DNA of 64,000 nt from JAWKWH01 sp965204295 (GCA_965204295.1 OZ241973.1:1178001-1242000), one strand, 5' to 3'. Positions 28,611-38,401 are shown, counted from the first letter of the stretch. The notes: generated by a model from the sequence alone, not told the origin. Program-made: numbers and translations.

Positions 28611-28919
28611 AACATATTCCCTTTCAAGTGATCAGTATCGGGTAGTTGGGGCTGGGGTGAGGGTGAGGCTCGCAGGACGGCTTGCAATGGAGAGGGGCGA
28701 CGCAGGCGGTTTCTGCTCAGGCGGCTGCAGAGACGCCCAAGATGATGATGCTGATCGCCAATGTCGTCATTTCCATCGGATTGTTCATTTCTGATGATGC
28801 GAAGCGTGGTTAAGTTAGGCGACTGAATTGATTGTTTCAAGGAGCCAAAGGAATTCCCCATGTGCCCCCCGTTTGGCCCCCCTTTTGGGTAGGCGTGAAG
28901 GCTCCCGGATATCACCGTC
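28611..28919. other. Gene-free stretch with no recognised feature
   Basis: No frame here shows a convincing gene, and no RNA or terminator is recognised. The right part borders the IS5 remnant. Confidence 0.35.
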
Positions 28920-29190
28920 GTAACCCTCCGATACGGCCTGCATCTATCCGATCCCACAGACCCGCTTTTCGCCAGCGTACTAACCGGTTGTAGCAAGTCA
29001 TGTGTGGTCCTTAGCGTTCCGGGATATCCGCTCACGACGCGACGGTTCGCAATCGCCACGACATCCCATCGATGACCCAACGGTCATCAACACGGCCCAC
29101 ACCTCGAACCCTGGTCAGCAAAAGCGGCCGGATCACATTCCACTCAAAGTCATTGAGATCAAAAATTGATGGGTCCTGCTCCTGGGGCGG
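28920..29190 (-). mobile_element. IS5-family transposase N-terminal scrap
   Basis: Near 29180 the minus strand reads FDLNDFEWNVIRPLLLTRVR, GVGRVDDRWVIDGMSWRLRT, then changes frame to PHMTCYNRLVRWRKAGLWDR. These are the first ~75 residues of an IS427-like transposase. The rest is absent and the frame is broken. It abuts the 3' end of the ScfR-like gene. Confidence 0.7.
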
Positions 29191-29213
29191 GAACCGGCAA
29201 ACGCCATCCCGAT

Positions 29214-30671
29214 CTATCTGAAATCGAATGCGCTCAGTCCGGTTACCATCTCGTCCAGTCCCAACGGCCGGGTGACGGGAGGCTCGGCCCGGGCCATACA
29301 GCCGGACCGCTCGCACAACCGGCAGGCGGGTCCGACGGGAATCGACGGGACGGAATCGCGACGCGATTTGCCTGCGGCGCCGGGGGCGACACCCGGCAAC
29401 GCCGCTCCATAGACCGTCTCGTCGCGAAAGCCGATATCGCAGCCGATCAGTATCGCGGTCCTTCGCGGGCGCTCCGAAAACGCGCCCTGCGGACCCTCCA
29501 GCGTACGCGAAATCGTCAGGAACTCGGCGCCATCGGGCATTTCCACGGCCTCCACGATGATCTGTCCCGGCTGGCCGAAAGCCGCATGAACCGACAGTTT
29601 GGGACAACCGCCGCCAAAACGCTGCTGCGGAAAACCCTGCGAGCCGGCGCGGCGGAACCGGTTGCCCGCATTGTCGACTTCCAGCATGAAAAAAGGAACG
29701 CCGGAAGCGCCGGGCCGCGACATCATGGTCAACCGATTCGCGGCCTGTTCGAATGATACGCCGAAGCGGGATTTCAGCACGTCGATATCGTAGCGGGCGC
29801 GACTGCTTTCGGCCTGAAACGCCTGATAGGGCATCATCAGGGCATGCGCGGCGCAGCGGGCCAACTCGAACCTGGCGAGACGGCGCGCTTCACCGGTTTG
29901 GAACCGCAGCGCATCGATTTCGCCGGTAATCGCCACCTCCATTCGGATCATCGCGGCTTCCATGGCGATTTCCCGCAACCGGTCGAACGGCGACAGGCGT
30001 TCGGAAATGAAAAGGCGTTGCGAATGGCGATCGAAACGACGACGCCGGTCCGGCATGGCCGAGACCGGCAGGACACGCACCGCGATGCCGTGCTCGCGTT
30101 TCAACCAGTCTTCGATAGCGGCGCGTAATTTGCCCCTCGGGTCGAGCAACGCGGCGAAGGCCTCGGCTTCCTCCTCGATCTTCGGGAAATGATTTGGCCG
30201 GCCCGCAAACGCATCGCGCACTTCGTCCATCGGCAGGCGCGTCGCCGACAGCGCGGGCGCAAAACCTTCGCGGGCAAGCATTTCGGACAAATCCGACAGC
30301 CGTTCGCCCTGCTCGCGGTATGCGCGATAGAGCTTCGTTACAGCGGATGCGACGTTGGGCGCGGCGTCGGTCAGTTCGATGATCTCCTGGTCGCCCGGAA
30401 GCTCGCCGGCCAGCAGCGGATCGGAAAACACCTCTCTCAGCGCCGCCGCCGAACCGTTACCGGCGTCGCCCTGCAATTCCTCGGGTTCGATGTGAAAGGC
30501 GGATGACAGCTTCAACAGCAGTTGCACGGTGAGCGGCCGCCGATTGCGCTCGATAAGGTTCAGATATGACGGCGAAATACCCAGTTCCGACGCCATCGCG
30601 GTCTGGGTCAGGCCCTTCGCGTTGCGGATGCGGCGGATGCGCGGACCGGCAAAGATTTTTCGATCCGCCAC
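29214..30671 (-). CDS. XRE-family regulator of the ScfR/RamB type
   Basis: A 485-residue regulator. Residues 10-65 form an XRE helix-turn-helix (LTQTAMASELGISPSYLNLI). A middle IrrE/ImmA-like domain spans about 150-300, without a HExxH zinc site, so it is probably a ligand sensor rather than a protease. The C-terminal DUF2083-like domain ends in a Cys cluster (GPACRLCERSGCMARAEPP). Relatives are the short-chain fatty acyl regulators: RamB controls aceA and acetate genes in actinobacteria and ScfR acts on acyl-CoA metabolism. Its divergence from aceA here, with repeated TTTACA boxes between, strongly suggests that it controls the glyoxylate shunt. Intact. Confidence 0.88.
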   Translation of the reverse strand: MADRKIFAGPRIRRIRNAKGLTQTAMASELGISPSYLNLIERNRRPLTVQLLLKLSSAFHIEPEELQGDAGNGSAAALREVFSDPLLAGELPGDQEIIELTDAAPNVASAVTKLYRAYREQGERLSDLSEMLAREGFAPALSATRLPMDEVRDAFAGRPNHFPKIEEEAEAFAALLDPRGKLRAAIEDWLKREHGIAVRVLPVSAMPDRRRRFDRHSQRLFISERLSPFDRLREIAMEAAMIRMEVAITGEIDALRFQTGEARRLARFELARCAAHALMMPYQAFQAESSRARYDIDVLKSRFGVSFEQAANRLTMMSRPGASGVPFFMLEVDNAGNRFRRAGSQGFPQQRFGGGCPKLSVHAAFGQPGQIIVEAVEMPDGAEFLTISRTLEGPQGAFSERPRRTAILIGCDIGFRDETVYGAALPGVAPGAAGKSRRDSVPSIPVGPACRLCERSGCMARAEPPVTRPLGLDEMVTGLSAFDFR

Positions 30672-30711
30672 TGGAAAACTCCTTGTCGCCGGAGAACGGC
30701 GGGTGGCGCCG

Positions 30712-30876
30712 GAATTTACAAATGTTTACAGATCGCCCTCGATCATCCGGCGGGCACCCATTTCACTGAATTTACATCTTTACAAGGAATTTTAGTCAAA
30801 ATCAATACAGGTTAACCCGATTTCCCTGTTGAAATCGCTTAATTTTGTCGTTTTTTGCCGCAGTGCAATGTAAAGA
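30712..30876. promoter_or_regulatory. Paired TTTACA boxes between the regulator gene and aceA
   Basis: TTTACA occurs at 30715, 30725, 30771 and 30779, giving two direct-repeat pairs offset by 10 and 8 bases. The complement TGTAAA occurs at 30869, closer to aceA. The gap is only 282 bases and is AT-rich around the boxes. They are good candidates for binding sites of the divergent ScfR/RamB-like regulator, both for autoregulation and for aceA. This is inference from repetition and position. Confidence 0.5.
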
Positions 30877-30953
30877 CAGTCAACCGAAGACGGATCGTTC
30901 ACGTCGTGTGGATATCCTCCCGCTCGAAAATGTCGGATTGACGGAGAGTACTC

Positions 30954-32243
30954 ATGACCGATTTTTACAATATCGTGCCGTCGGCGCCGGAAGGCCGGTT
31001 CGACGGGATCGCCCGCGCCTATGCGCCGGAAGACGTGCGGCGGCTGCGCGGATCGGTTCAGATCAAATACAGCCTGGCCGAAATGGGCGCCAACCGGCTG
31101 TGGAAACTGATCCATGAGGAAGATTTCGTCAACTCCCTGGGCGCATTGTCGGGCAACCAGGCGATGCAGATGGTCCGCGCCGGCCTCAAGGCGATCTATC
31201 TTTCCGGCTGGCAGGTCGCGGCTGACGCCAACACGGCATCGGCCATGTATCCGGATCAGTCGCTCTATCCGGCGAATGCGGGTCCCGAACTCGCCAGGCG
31301 GATCAACAAGACGCTGCAAAGGGCGGACCAGATCGAAACGGCGGAAGGCGATGGCCTGTCGGTCGATACCTGGTTCGCTCCGATCGTCGCGGACGCGGAA
31401 GCCGGTTTTGGCGGTCCGCTCAACGCTTTCGAACTGATGAAAGCCTACATCGAGGCGGGCGCGGCAGGCGTTCATTTCGAAGATCAACTGGCGTCGGAAA
31501 AGAAATGCGGCCATCTCGGCGGCAAGGTGCTGATCCCGACGGCGCAACATATCCGCAACCTGTCGGCCGCTCGGCTTGCCGCGGACGTGATGGGCGCGCC
31601 GACGCTGATCATCTGCCGCATCGACGCGGAAGCCGCAAAGCTGATCACATCCGATATCGACGATCGCGACAAGCCGTTTGTCGACCACGACGCCGGTCGC
31701 ACGCCGGAAGGGTTCCATCATGTCAGGAACGGCATGGCGCCCTGCATCGCGCGGGCGGTCGCCATGGCGCCGTACTCCGATCTCATCTGGATGGAGACAT
31801 CGAGACCGGATCTGGAGCAGGCCCGCGAATTCGCCGAGGCGGTCCGCAAGGAGCATCCGGACCAGTTGTTCGCTTACAACTGTTCGCCGTCGTTCAACTG
31901 GAAGAAGAACCTCGACGATGCGACAATCGCCGGGTTCCAGCGCGAACTGGGCGCAATGGGATACAAGTTCCAGTTCATCACGCTGGCCGGATTCCATCAG
32001 CTCAACCATGGCATGTTCGAACTGGCGCGCGACTACAGGGACCGGCAGATGTCGGCCTATTGCGAACTCCAGGAAGCGGAGTTTGCGGCGCAGGCCGACG
32101 GATATACCGCGACCAGGCACCAGCGCGAGGTCGGCGCCGGATATTTCGATGCCGTATCGATGGCGATTTCCGGCGGCCGGTCGTCAACCGCCGCCATGGG
32201 CGAATCGACCGAGACGGCTCAGTTCCGTCCGGCCGCCGAATAG
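30954..32243 (+). CDS. aceA: Isocitrate lyase
   Basis: Cleaves isocitrate to glyoxylate and succinate, the first enzyme of the glyoxylate shunt. At 429 residues it has the normal bacterial length. The catalytic motif is [16 protein letters not shown] near residue 183, Mg-binding [18 protein letters not shown] segment ([20 protein letters not shown]) lies before it, and [14 protein letters not shown] follows. It is the first gene after the divergent regulator region. Malate synthase is not in the window. Confidence 0.97.
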   Translation: MTDFYNIVPSAPEGRFDGIARAYAPEDVRRLRGSVQIKYSLAEMGANRLWKLIHEEDFVNSLGALSGNQAMQMVRAGLKAIYLSGWQVAADANTASAMYPDQSLYPANAGPELARRINKTLQRADQIETAEGDGLSVDTWFAPIVADAEAGFGGPLNAFELMKAYIEAGAAGVHFEDQLASEKKCGHLGGKVLIPTAQHIRNLSAARLAADVMGAPTLIICRIDAEAAKLITSDIDDRDKPFVDHDAGRTPEGFHHVRNGMAPCIARAVAMAPYSDLIWMETSRPDLEQAREFAEAVRKEHPDQLFAYNCSPSFNWKKNLDDATIAGFQRELGAMGYKFQFITLAGFHQLNHGMFELARDYRDRQMSAYCELQEAEFAAQADGYTATRHQREVGAGYFDAVSMAISGGRSSTAAMGESTETAQFRPAAE

Positions 32244-32315
32244 GGCTTGCGAATGCGCGTCCCGGGGCGGTATGTCCCGGGGCGACCGAATTGACCGGCC
32301 ACACGGAGAATTCAG

Positions 32316-32549
32316 ATGGCACCCAAAACACGCGTCAAGGAACGGGCCGAGGAGCAATCCTCCTCCATGACATCGGACCAGCAGGCGGTAATCCGCATGG
32401 TGGCCAACGACCTGCATCGACTCAATCAGTCGGTGATGAAGGCGGTCGACGCCGGCGTGTCGGTCGAACTTGTCCGCTCGGCCCGCCATCATGGCGGCGA
32501 CGGCAATTGGGGCGACCTGCTGATCCCGGTCATCGTTACGCAGGGATAG
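32316..32549 (+). CDS. Small conserved protein downstream of aceA
   Basis: A 77-residue soluble protein (MAPKTRVKERAEEQSSSM, then SDQQAVIRMVANDLHRLNQS and ELVRSARHHGGDGNWGDLLI). It begins 72 bases after aceA and likely shares its transcript. I recognise no family; it looks conserved in style, with a helical middle and a Gly/His-rich end. Function unknown. Confidence 0.65.
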   Translation: MAPKTRVKERAEEQSSSMTSDQQAVIRMVANDLHRLNQSVMKAVDAGVSVELVRSARHHGGDGNWGDLLIPVIVTQG

Positions 32550-32639
32550 ACCCCGAACCTCGATAGCGCCGTGCGCGGTCTATGGAATGCGGACGCATCG
32601 TCCGGTTCGGACCGGGGAAGACGGTAGGAGGAGGATGGC

Positions 32640-33776
32640 GTGAGGATCGTCGCTGCGATCACGGAGCTGTTCAAAGCCCGGGCCGCCAGGAAGGGCGTCA
32701 CCCCGCTGCACGATGCTGCGGCGAACGGCCGTGCTGCCGCGATCATGGAGCTGCTGGAGCTGCTCAAGAGCGGGGCCGATCCTGACGCACGGGCCAAGGG
32801 CGGCCTCACACCGCTGCACACCGCTGCGGATAATGGCCATGCCGCGGTGATCGAGGCGCTGCTCGCCGCCGGGGCCGATTCCGGCGCACGGACCGAGGAT
32901 GATGTCACCCCGCTGCACATTGCTGCGGTAAACGGCCATGCCGCGGCGATCGAGGCGCTGCTCAAGGGCGGGGCCGATCCCGGCGCACGGGGCGAAAGTG
33001 GCGTCACCCCGCTGCACTTTGCCGCGCAGGAAGGCCATGCCGCAGCGGTCGCGGCGCTGTGCGAAGCCGGGGCCGATCCCGGCGCACTGGACAAGTATGG
33101 CGCCACCTCGCTGCACATTGCTGCGTTGACCGGCCATGCCGCGGCGGTCGCGGCGCTGCTCAAGGCCGGGGCCGATCCCGATGCGCGAGCCGAGGATGGC
33201 GCCACCCCGCTGTACATTGCTGCGTTGAACGGCCATGCCGCAGCGGTCGCGGTGCTGCTTGATGTCGGGGCCCATCACGATGTGCGGGACAAGGATGGCG
33301 GCGCCCCGCTGCACTTTGCTGCGGCGATGGGCCATACCGCGGCGGTCGCGGCGCTGCTCAAGGGCGGGGCCGATTCCGGCGCACGGACCGAGGATGATGT
33401 CACCCCGCTGCACCTTGCTGCGGATAACGGCCATGCCGCGGCGACCGCGGCGCTGCTCAATGCCGGGGCCGATCACGATGCGCGGGACGAGGATGGCAAC
33501 ACCCCGCTACACCTTGCTGCGGATAAAGGCCATGCCGCTACGGTCGCGGTGTTGCTCAAGGGCGGGGCCGATCCCGGCGCACTGGACAAGTATGGCTTCA
33601 CCCCGCTGCACCTTGCTGCGTTTAACGGTCATGCCGCCGCGATCACGGCGTTGCTCGACGCCGGGGCCGATCCCGACGCGCGGGACAAACATGGCCTCAC
33701 CCCGTTCGATTCCATCGCGAGGAAGCTGATCGGCACGTCCGTCTACCGGCGGCTGAAAAACGCCCGCTGGGACTGA
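32640..33776 (+). CDS. Ankyrin-repeat protein, ten full repeats
   Basis: A 378-residue protein made almost entirely of 33-residue ankyrin repeats (consensus TPLHLAAxNGHAAAVAALL, xAGADPDARDK): ten full units and one partial C-terminal unit. There is no signal peptide. The start is a GTG; the first 20 residues (MRIVAAITELFKARAARKGV) form a capping helix. At DNA level the 99-base units are nearly identical in places, so slippage and unequal recombination should change repeat number. Ankyrin proteins bind protein partners and are common in host-associated alphaproteobacteria, but the partner is unknown. It may be co-transcribed with the small gene 90 bases upstream. Confidence 0.93.
   Translation: MRIVAAITELFKARAARKGVTPLHDAAANGRAAAIMELLELLKSGADPDARAKGGLTPLHTAADNGHAAVIEALLAAGADSGARTEDDVTPLHIAAVNGHAAAIEALLKGGADPGARGESGVTPLHFAAQEGHAAAVAALCEAGADPGALDKYGATSLHIAALTGHAAAVAALLKAGADPDARAEDGATPLYIAALNGHAAAVAVLLDVGAHHDVRDKDGGAPLHFAAAMGHTAAVAALLKGGADSGARTEDDVTPLHLAADNGHAAATAALLNAGADHDARDEDGNTPLHLAADKGHAATVAVLLKGGADPGALDKYGFTPLHLAAFNGHAAAITALLDAGADPDARDKHGLTPFDSIARKLIGTSVYRRLKNARWD
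32700..33700 (+). repeat. Tandem 99-base ankyrin-coding repeats
   Basis: About ten consecutive 99-base units, each containing CCCGCTGCAC near the start and GGGGCCGAT near the end. Unit pairs such as those beginning near 32900 and 33390, or 33090 and 33585, share long identical runs. Confidence 0.85.
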
Positions 33777-34005
33777 AATGCCCGACAACGGTACGGTCAT
33801 TCCGAAGCCGATTATTTTTCCATACGCCGGTCGATTCGCCGGGTGAGAAAACGATCCGCGTTTTCAACGGGTTCGCGGTCATCGAATTGTCGGCCGGCGA
33901 CGCGGTCGCGGCGCATCCTCCTCCGGCGGGTTCGGCGAAAATGACCATAGGAGGAAATTGCCCCGCCCGGAACCATGGCGCGCGGCGCAAGACCGGATCC
34001 CGACC
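33777..34005. other. Convergent intergenic region between the ankyrin gene and gshA
   Basis: No gene is recognised. Only short unsupported frames occur. The region separates two convergent genes. Confidence 0.35.
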
Positions 34006-35379
34006 CTAATACGCATGTTCAAGAAATACCGGTTCTATCGAACCGTCCCAGCGCGTGTTGTACGCTTTCAACATCTCTTCGGCGCTGGTCGCGCCGCGGG
34101 CGACGATTTCTTCCAGCGGGCTCAGAAAATCGGTTTCGTCAAAACCTTCCGCGTTCAGCCGGGCCCGGTTCTTCAGTCCAAGTCGCGACAATTCCAGCAC
34201 GTCGCGAGCGACCCGGCTCAGCTTCGCGCCGCCTATTTTCGCATTCAATCCCGCCGCGGGAACCGATTCGCGCAACGCGAACACCTGCTCGAAGGTCCAT
34301 TCTCGCGTGAGATCGTCGGCCCCCGCAAGCGCCTCCTCGTCGTAAAGCAGGCCGACCCATAATGCCGGCAGCGCGCAAATCCGCCGCCATGGCCCGCCAT
34401 CGGCGCCGCGCATCTCCAGAAACCGTTTAAGACGAACATCCGGAAACACCGTGGACAGATGGTTGGTCCAGTCGCCCATGGTCGGCGTCGGGTCCGGAAC
34501 GTCATCCTTCAGCCCGCCCGCCATGAACTGGCGGAACGTGACATGCGTCGCATCGAAATACCGGCCTTCGCGCAGAACGAAATACATCGGCGCATCAAGC
34601 GCCCAATCGACATAATCCGCGTAACCGTAGTCGGCCGCGAACGCGAAGGGCAACAGTCCGGTGCGGCGATTGTCGGTGTCGCGCCAGATATCGCCGCGCC
34701 AGGACTGCAATCCGTTCGGACTGCCTCCGGTAAACGGCGAATTGGCGAACAGCGCGGTCGCAAGCGGTTGAAGCTTCAGCGAAACCCGCATCTTGCGCCG
34801 CATGTCGGATTCCGACGAAAAATCCAGATTCACCTGGATCGTGCAGGTCCGGTACATCATGTCCAGGCCCTGGCTTCCGACCATGGGCATGTAGGCGGTC
34901 ATGATGTCGTAGCGTGATTTGGGCATTCGGGGGGTTTCGGCCAGCGTCCATTTAGGACTGCCGCCGAGACCCAGAAAACCGATGCCGAGCGGGGCGGCGA
35001 TCTCGCGCAACTGCGCCAGATGAGCGTTTCCCTCGCGGCAGGTCTGGTGAATCGTTTCCAGCGGGGCGCCGGAAAGTTCGAATTGACCGCCGGGCTCCAG
35101 CGAAATCGCGCCCCGGCCTGTCGGTTCGACGAGTCCGATAACATGACCCGCGTCAACGATGGGATCCCAGCCCAGCCGCTCCCGCATGTCTTCCAGCACG
35201 GCGCGGATGCCGTGGTCACCTCCGTAGGGGACCGGGCGGTTCCCGTCGATATAGAAGGGAAATTTTTCGTGTTCCGTGCCGATGCGCCAATCCGGTTTCG
35301 GCTTTTCCCCGCGCGAGATGTATTCGACCAGTTGGTCCGGCGATTCGACCGGTCTGGCATCCATGGTGTCGCGCGCCAT
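34006..35379 (-). CDS. gshA: Glutamate-cysteine ligase
   Basis: Makes gamma-glutamylcysteine, the first step of glutathione synthesis. Of 457 residues from ATG 35379, the sequence has the plant/alphaproteobacterial GCS2-type landmarks: IGTEHEKFPFYIDGNRPVPY, GGQFELSGAPLETIHQTC, YMPMVGSQGLDMMYRTCTIQ, NLDFSSESDMRRKMRVSLKL and LFANSPFTGGSPNGLQSWRG. The frame is open 22 codons further upstream, but that part (MRPRCSSSAFIRTSRRNARG) lacks family similarity. It follows rsmE on the same strand after 112 bases, a common alphaproteobacterial order. Confidence 0.94.
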   Translation of the reverse strand: MARDTMDARPVESPDQLVEYISRGEKPKPDWRIGTEHEKFPFYIDGNRPVPYGGDHGIRAVLEDMRERLGWDPIVDAGHVIGLVEPTGRGAISLEPGGQFELSGAPLETIHQTCREGNAHLAQLREIAAPLGIGFLGLGGSPKWTLAETPRMPKSRYDIMTAYMPMVGSQGLDMMYRTCTIQVNLDFSSESDMRRKMRVSLKLQPLATALFANSPFTGGSPNGLQSWRGDIWRDTDNRRTGLLPFAFAADYGYADYVDWALDAPMYFVLREGRYFDATHVTFRQFMAGGLKDDVPDPTPTMGDWTNHLSTVFPDVRLKRFLEMRGADGGPWRRICALPALWVGLLYDEEALAGADDLTREWTFEQVFALRESVPAAGLNAKIGGAKLSRVARDVLELSRLGLKNRARLNAEGFDETDFLSPLEEIVARGATSAEEMLKAYNTRWDGSIEPVFLEHAY

Positions 35380-35491
35380 TGCAAAACCCCTCGCATTCCG
35401 CCGGCTGGTCCGGATGAATGCGCTTGATGAACAACGCGGGCGCACGGATCAAGCAAAAATTCCCGCCGGGCGCGTCAGGGAAAATTGAAAG

Positions 35492-36226
35492 TCACCAATC
35501 GCCCGTTGTCGCCTGAATAACGGCAAGCGCCGCGACCGCGGCGGTGTCGGCGCGCAGGATGCGCGGCCCCAGCGGGATCGGCGTGACGAACGGGGACGCC
35601 CGCAACCGCTTTCTCTCATCGTCCGAGAAACCGCCCTCCGGACCGACGATCAGCCCCAGGGGTCCCGGATCAATCTCGGACAACCGGTCCAACGGATTGT
35701 CGATTCCGGAAGCCTCATCGCAAAAAAACAGACGCCTTCCCCTGTCCCATTTCTTCACAAACTCGACGAATTTCAGTGGCGGCCGCAGTTCGGGAACCGC
35801 CAGCACGCCGCATTGTTCGGCGGCCTCGACGATATTGGCGCGCATGCGTTTGTCGCCGGGCTTCGAGACCTGAGTATGTCGGGTGATGACCGGCTGAATG
35901 ACGCCGGCGCCCATCTCGACGGCTTTCTGAACCATGTAGTCGAGGCGGCCTGTCCTGAGCGGCGCAAAACAAAATTTCAGATCCGGCGTCTCGGGCTGCA
36001 CGCGTTCACGCCGCAGCAGTGCCAGCGAAGGTTTTTTTCGTCCCTCGACCTTCAAGACCGCGCGCCATTCGCCATCCCTGCCGTTGAATACCAGAATTTC
36101 GATCCCGTCGCGGAGCCTCAAGACATTCAGCAGATAATGCGCCTGTGCCGTGCTCGGAGAGATTTGACCGCCCTGCGTCAGCGGAACTTCGCGGAATATC
36201 CGCTGCATCTTGTGGTTTGCTCGCAT
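35492..36226 (-). CDS. rsmE: 16S rRNA m3U1498 methyltransferase
   Basis: Methylates N3 of U1498 in helix 44 of 16S rRNA using SAM. The 244-residue SPOUT protein has a PUA-like N-terminal domain (HYLLNVLRLRDGIEILVFNG) and the SPOUT knot with KAVEMGAGVIQPVITRHTQV, AAEQCGVLAVPELRPPLKF, LIVGPEGGFSDDERKRL and PLGPRILRADTAAVAALAVI. The start MRANHKMQRIF fits the alphaproteobacterial form. Confidence 0.95.
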   Translation of the reverse strand: MRANHKMQRIFREVPLTQGGQISPSTAQAHYLLNVLRLRDGIEILVFNGRDGEWRAVLKVEGRKKPSLALLRRERVQPETPDLKFCFAPLRTGRLDYMVQKAVEMGAGVIQPVITRHTQVSKPGDKRMRANIVEAAEQCGVLAVPELRPPLKFVEFVKKWDRGRRLFFCDEASGIDNPLDRLSEIDPGPLGLIVGPEGGFSDDERKRLRASPFVTPIPLGPRILRADTAAVAALAVIQATTGDW

Positions 36227-36334
36227 GGATTTTCATTGCGCGCGCGCAGGCCGGCGGTCAAGTCCCGGCGGTCGAATGCTGGACGGGCAAACAGCCGCCG
36301 CCCGGCGTGTGCTTTGTCGTGAACGGTTACGGCG

Positions 36335-37087
36335 TCATCGCGGCGGCCCGCCGACCTCGATCAGCCTTTTATCCTGACCGTCGACGACCAGCGCGGTGAG
36401 CTTCCCGTTCCATACCGCGCCCGTGTCGACATTCACCCGGTTCGGCATCACTTCGGCCGCGGGGCACGGTGTGTGGCCGTGAACAACGATCTTCGGATAA
36501 AGGCCGGTATGATCGAGGAATTCCGAGCGAATCCACACGAGATCGACCGGATCCTGCTCATCCAGTGAAACGCCCGGCCTGATTCCGGCGTGACAGATGA
36601 AAAAATCCCCGAACTCGGCCGTCAGCGCAAGGGATGCAAGGAACTCGCGGTGGCGGCCGGGCACGGCCTTGCCGAGCGCTTCGCGGCAAATCCTCAATGC
36701 GTCCGGCGTGCGGGTATCCAGTTCCACGCCATATGAGGCGGCCGTTTCGACGCCGCCATATCGGCTGAACAGACCTCGCGGGTCCGGTCGCTTCAGAAAT
36801 TCGAGAAAATCCCGGTCGTGATTGCCCAGCAGGGGAACTATACGGCTGTCTTCCGCCTGAATATCGATCAGATATTCGATCGTTCCACGAACGTCGGGGC
36901 CGCGGTCGCAATAATCGCCGACCAGGACGATACGCCAATCCCTTACGCGATCTCGCTCGATTTCCGCCATGATCCTGGCGTGCATGGCCTTGAGCAGGCC
37001 GATGCATCCATGTATGTCGCCGATTATGTGGAGACGGATCCCGTCCGGACCGCGCGCATCAAGATAGTGAACCAGTTTTTCCGGCAT
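36335..37087 (-). CDS. Serine/threonine phosphatase-like metallophosphoesterase
   Basis: A 250-residue PPP-type phosphoesterase with all metal-binding motifs: GDIHGCIG near residue 23, GDYCDRGPD near 56, GNHDRDFLEF near 86 and VVHGHTPCP near 200, plus FICHAGIRPGVSL. It hydrolyses phosphoproteins or dinucleoside polyphosphates; ApaH-like and PrpA-like members cannot be told apart here. It lies between rsmE and a divergent oxidase gene and appears to be a single-gene unit. Confidence 0.9.
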   Translation of the reverse strand: MPEKLVHYLDARGPDGIRLHIIGDIHGCIGLLKAMHARIMAEIERDRVRDWRIVLVGDYCDRGPDVRGTIEYLIDIQAEDSRIVPLLGNHDRDFLEFLKRPDPRGLFSRYGGVETAASYGVELDTRTPDALRICREALGKAVPGRHREFLASLALTAEFGDFFICHAGIRPGVSLDEQDPVDLVWIRSEFLDHTGLYPKIVVHGHTPCPAAEVMPNRVNVDTGAVWNGKLTALVVDGQDKRLIEVGGPPR

Positions 37088-37261
37088 TCAACCGCCCCGA
37101 AGACACCTTTCGGACGCGATAATGAGCGCGGTCGGCGATTGCAAGTCTCCACGCCGGAACGGATGGCGACGTCAGCCCATCGTATCGCTTGGCCTGCCGG
37201 TCCCGGTCAGCTATAGGCCGGGAAAACCGGAATCCGGCGTATCGCGAACAGGAACACCGAC

Positions 37262-38401
37262 ATGGCAAAAGCGACAGACGTCCACGACCTGCAGGAACTG
37301 GCGCGACGGCGCGTGCCGAAGATGTTTTACGACTACACCGATTCCGGGTCCTGGTCGGAAGGCACATACAAGGACAACGAGGCCGCCTTCGCCAAATACC
37401 GGTTGCGCCAGAGAGTGGCCGTCAACATCGACCGGCGCTCGCTCGCCGCCAAAATGATCGGCCGTGACGTCTCCATGCCGGTTGCCCTGGCGCCGGTGGG
37501 GCTGACAGGCATGCAGCGCGCCGACGGCGAGATTCTCGCGGCGCGCGCCGCGGCCGAATTCGGCGTTCCCTTCACCCTGTCGACCATGAGCATCTGCTCG
37601 ATTGAGGACGTGGCCGAAGCGACGGGCGAGCCTTTCTGGTTTCAGTTATATGTAATGAGGGATCGTGGATTTGTCGAGGATCTGCTTGCGCGCGCCAAGG
37701 CCGCACATTGTTCCGCGCTTGTTCTCACACTGGATCTTCAGGTGCTCGGCCAACGCCACAAGGATGTGAAGAACGGGCTGGCGGCGCCGCCGAAGCCGAC
37801 GCCCGCCGTCCTTTTCGATTTGCTGCGCAAACCGCGCTGGTGCCTTGAGATGCTGGGCGCCAGGCGCCGGACATTCGGAAACATCGTCGGTCACGCAAAA
37901 GGCGTCGACAACATGTCCTCCCTTTCCGGCTGGACAGCGGAGCAATTCGACCCGCGGCTTGACTGGAATTCGATCGAATGGATCAAGCAGCGCTGGGATG
38001 GCCCCCTGATTCTCAAGGGGATCAACGATGTGGAAGATGCGAAAATCGCCGCCGCGACCGGCGCCGCCGCCATCATTGTCTCAAATCACGGGGGACGGCA
38101 GCTTGACGGCGCGGCCGCGTCGATCGATGTTCTGGGTGATATAGTGGATGCGGTCGGCGACGATATTGAAGTTCAATTCGATAGTGGGATCCGCAGCGGC
38201 CAGGACGTGTTCAAGGCGCTGGCGCTCGGCGCCAGGTCCACTTATATCGGCCGCGCCTTTGTTTACGGCCTCGGAGCGATGGGTGAGGAAGGCGTGACCA
38301 GGGCGCTGGAATTCATTCGCAAGGAACTGGACATCACGATGGGCTTGTGCGGAGAAACCGACATAAACAACGTCGGCCGGCACAATCTATTCAAGGCATG
38401 A
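37262..38401 (+). CDS. FMN-dependent alpha-hydroxyacid oxidase/dehydrogenase
   Basis: Oxidises a 2-hydroxyacid such as lactate, glycolate or mandelate. The 379-residue TIM barrel shows MFYDYTDSGSWSEGTYKDNE, the FMN contacts ALAPVGLTGMQRADGE and FWFQLYVMRDR, catalytic His with Arg in IIVSNHGGRQLDGA, and QFDSGIRSGQDVFKALALGA. The loop TLDLQVLGQRHKDVKNG replaces the VxGxRExDxRN of typical lactate oxidases. It precedes glcDEF by about 215 bases, so it may provide an alternative glycolate or lactate entry. Confidence 0.92.
   Translation: MAKATDVHDLQELARRRVPKMFYDYTDSGSWSEGTYKDNEAAFAKYRLRQRVAVNIDRRSLAAKMIGRDVSMPVALAPVGLTGMQRADGEILAARAAAEFGVPFTLSTMSICSIEDVAEATGEPFWFQLYVMRDRGFVEDLLARAKAAHCSALVLTLDLQVLGQRHKDVKNGLAAPPKPTPAVLFDLLRKPRWCLEMLGARRRTFGNIVGHAKGVDNMSSLSGWTAEQFDPRLDWNSIEWIKQRWDGPLILKGINDVEDAKIAAATGAAAIIVSNHGGRQLDGAAASIDVLGDIVDAVGDDIEVQFDSGIRSGQDVFKALALGARSTYIGRAFVYGLGAMGEEGVTRALEFIRKELDITMGLCGETDINNVGRHNLFKA

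Noticed and set aside
32451..33476. Repetitive minus-strand frames opposite the ankyrin gene
   Set aside because: Periodicity comes from the ankyrin-coding repeats on the plus strand; TPLHxAA motifs appear only there.
32700..33700. Tandem repeats as a CRISPR array
   Set aside because: Units are 99 bases, coding and without spacers; they are ankyrin repeats. No CRISPR array was seen elsewhere.
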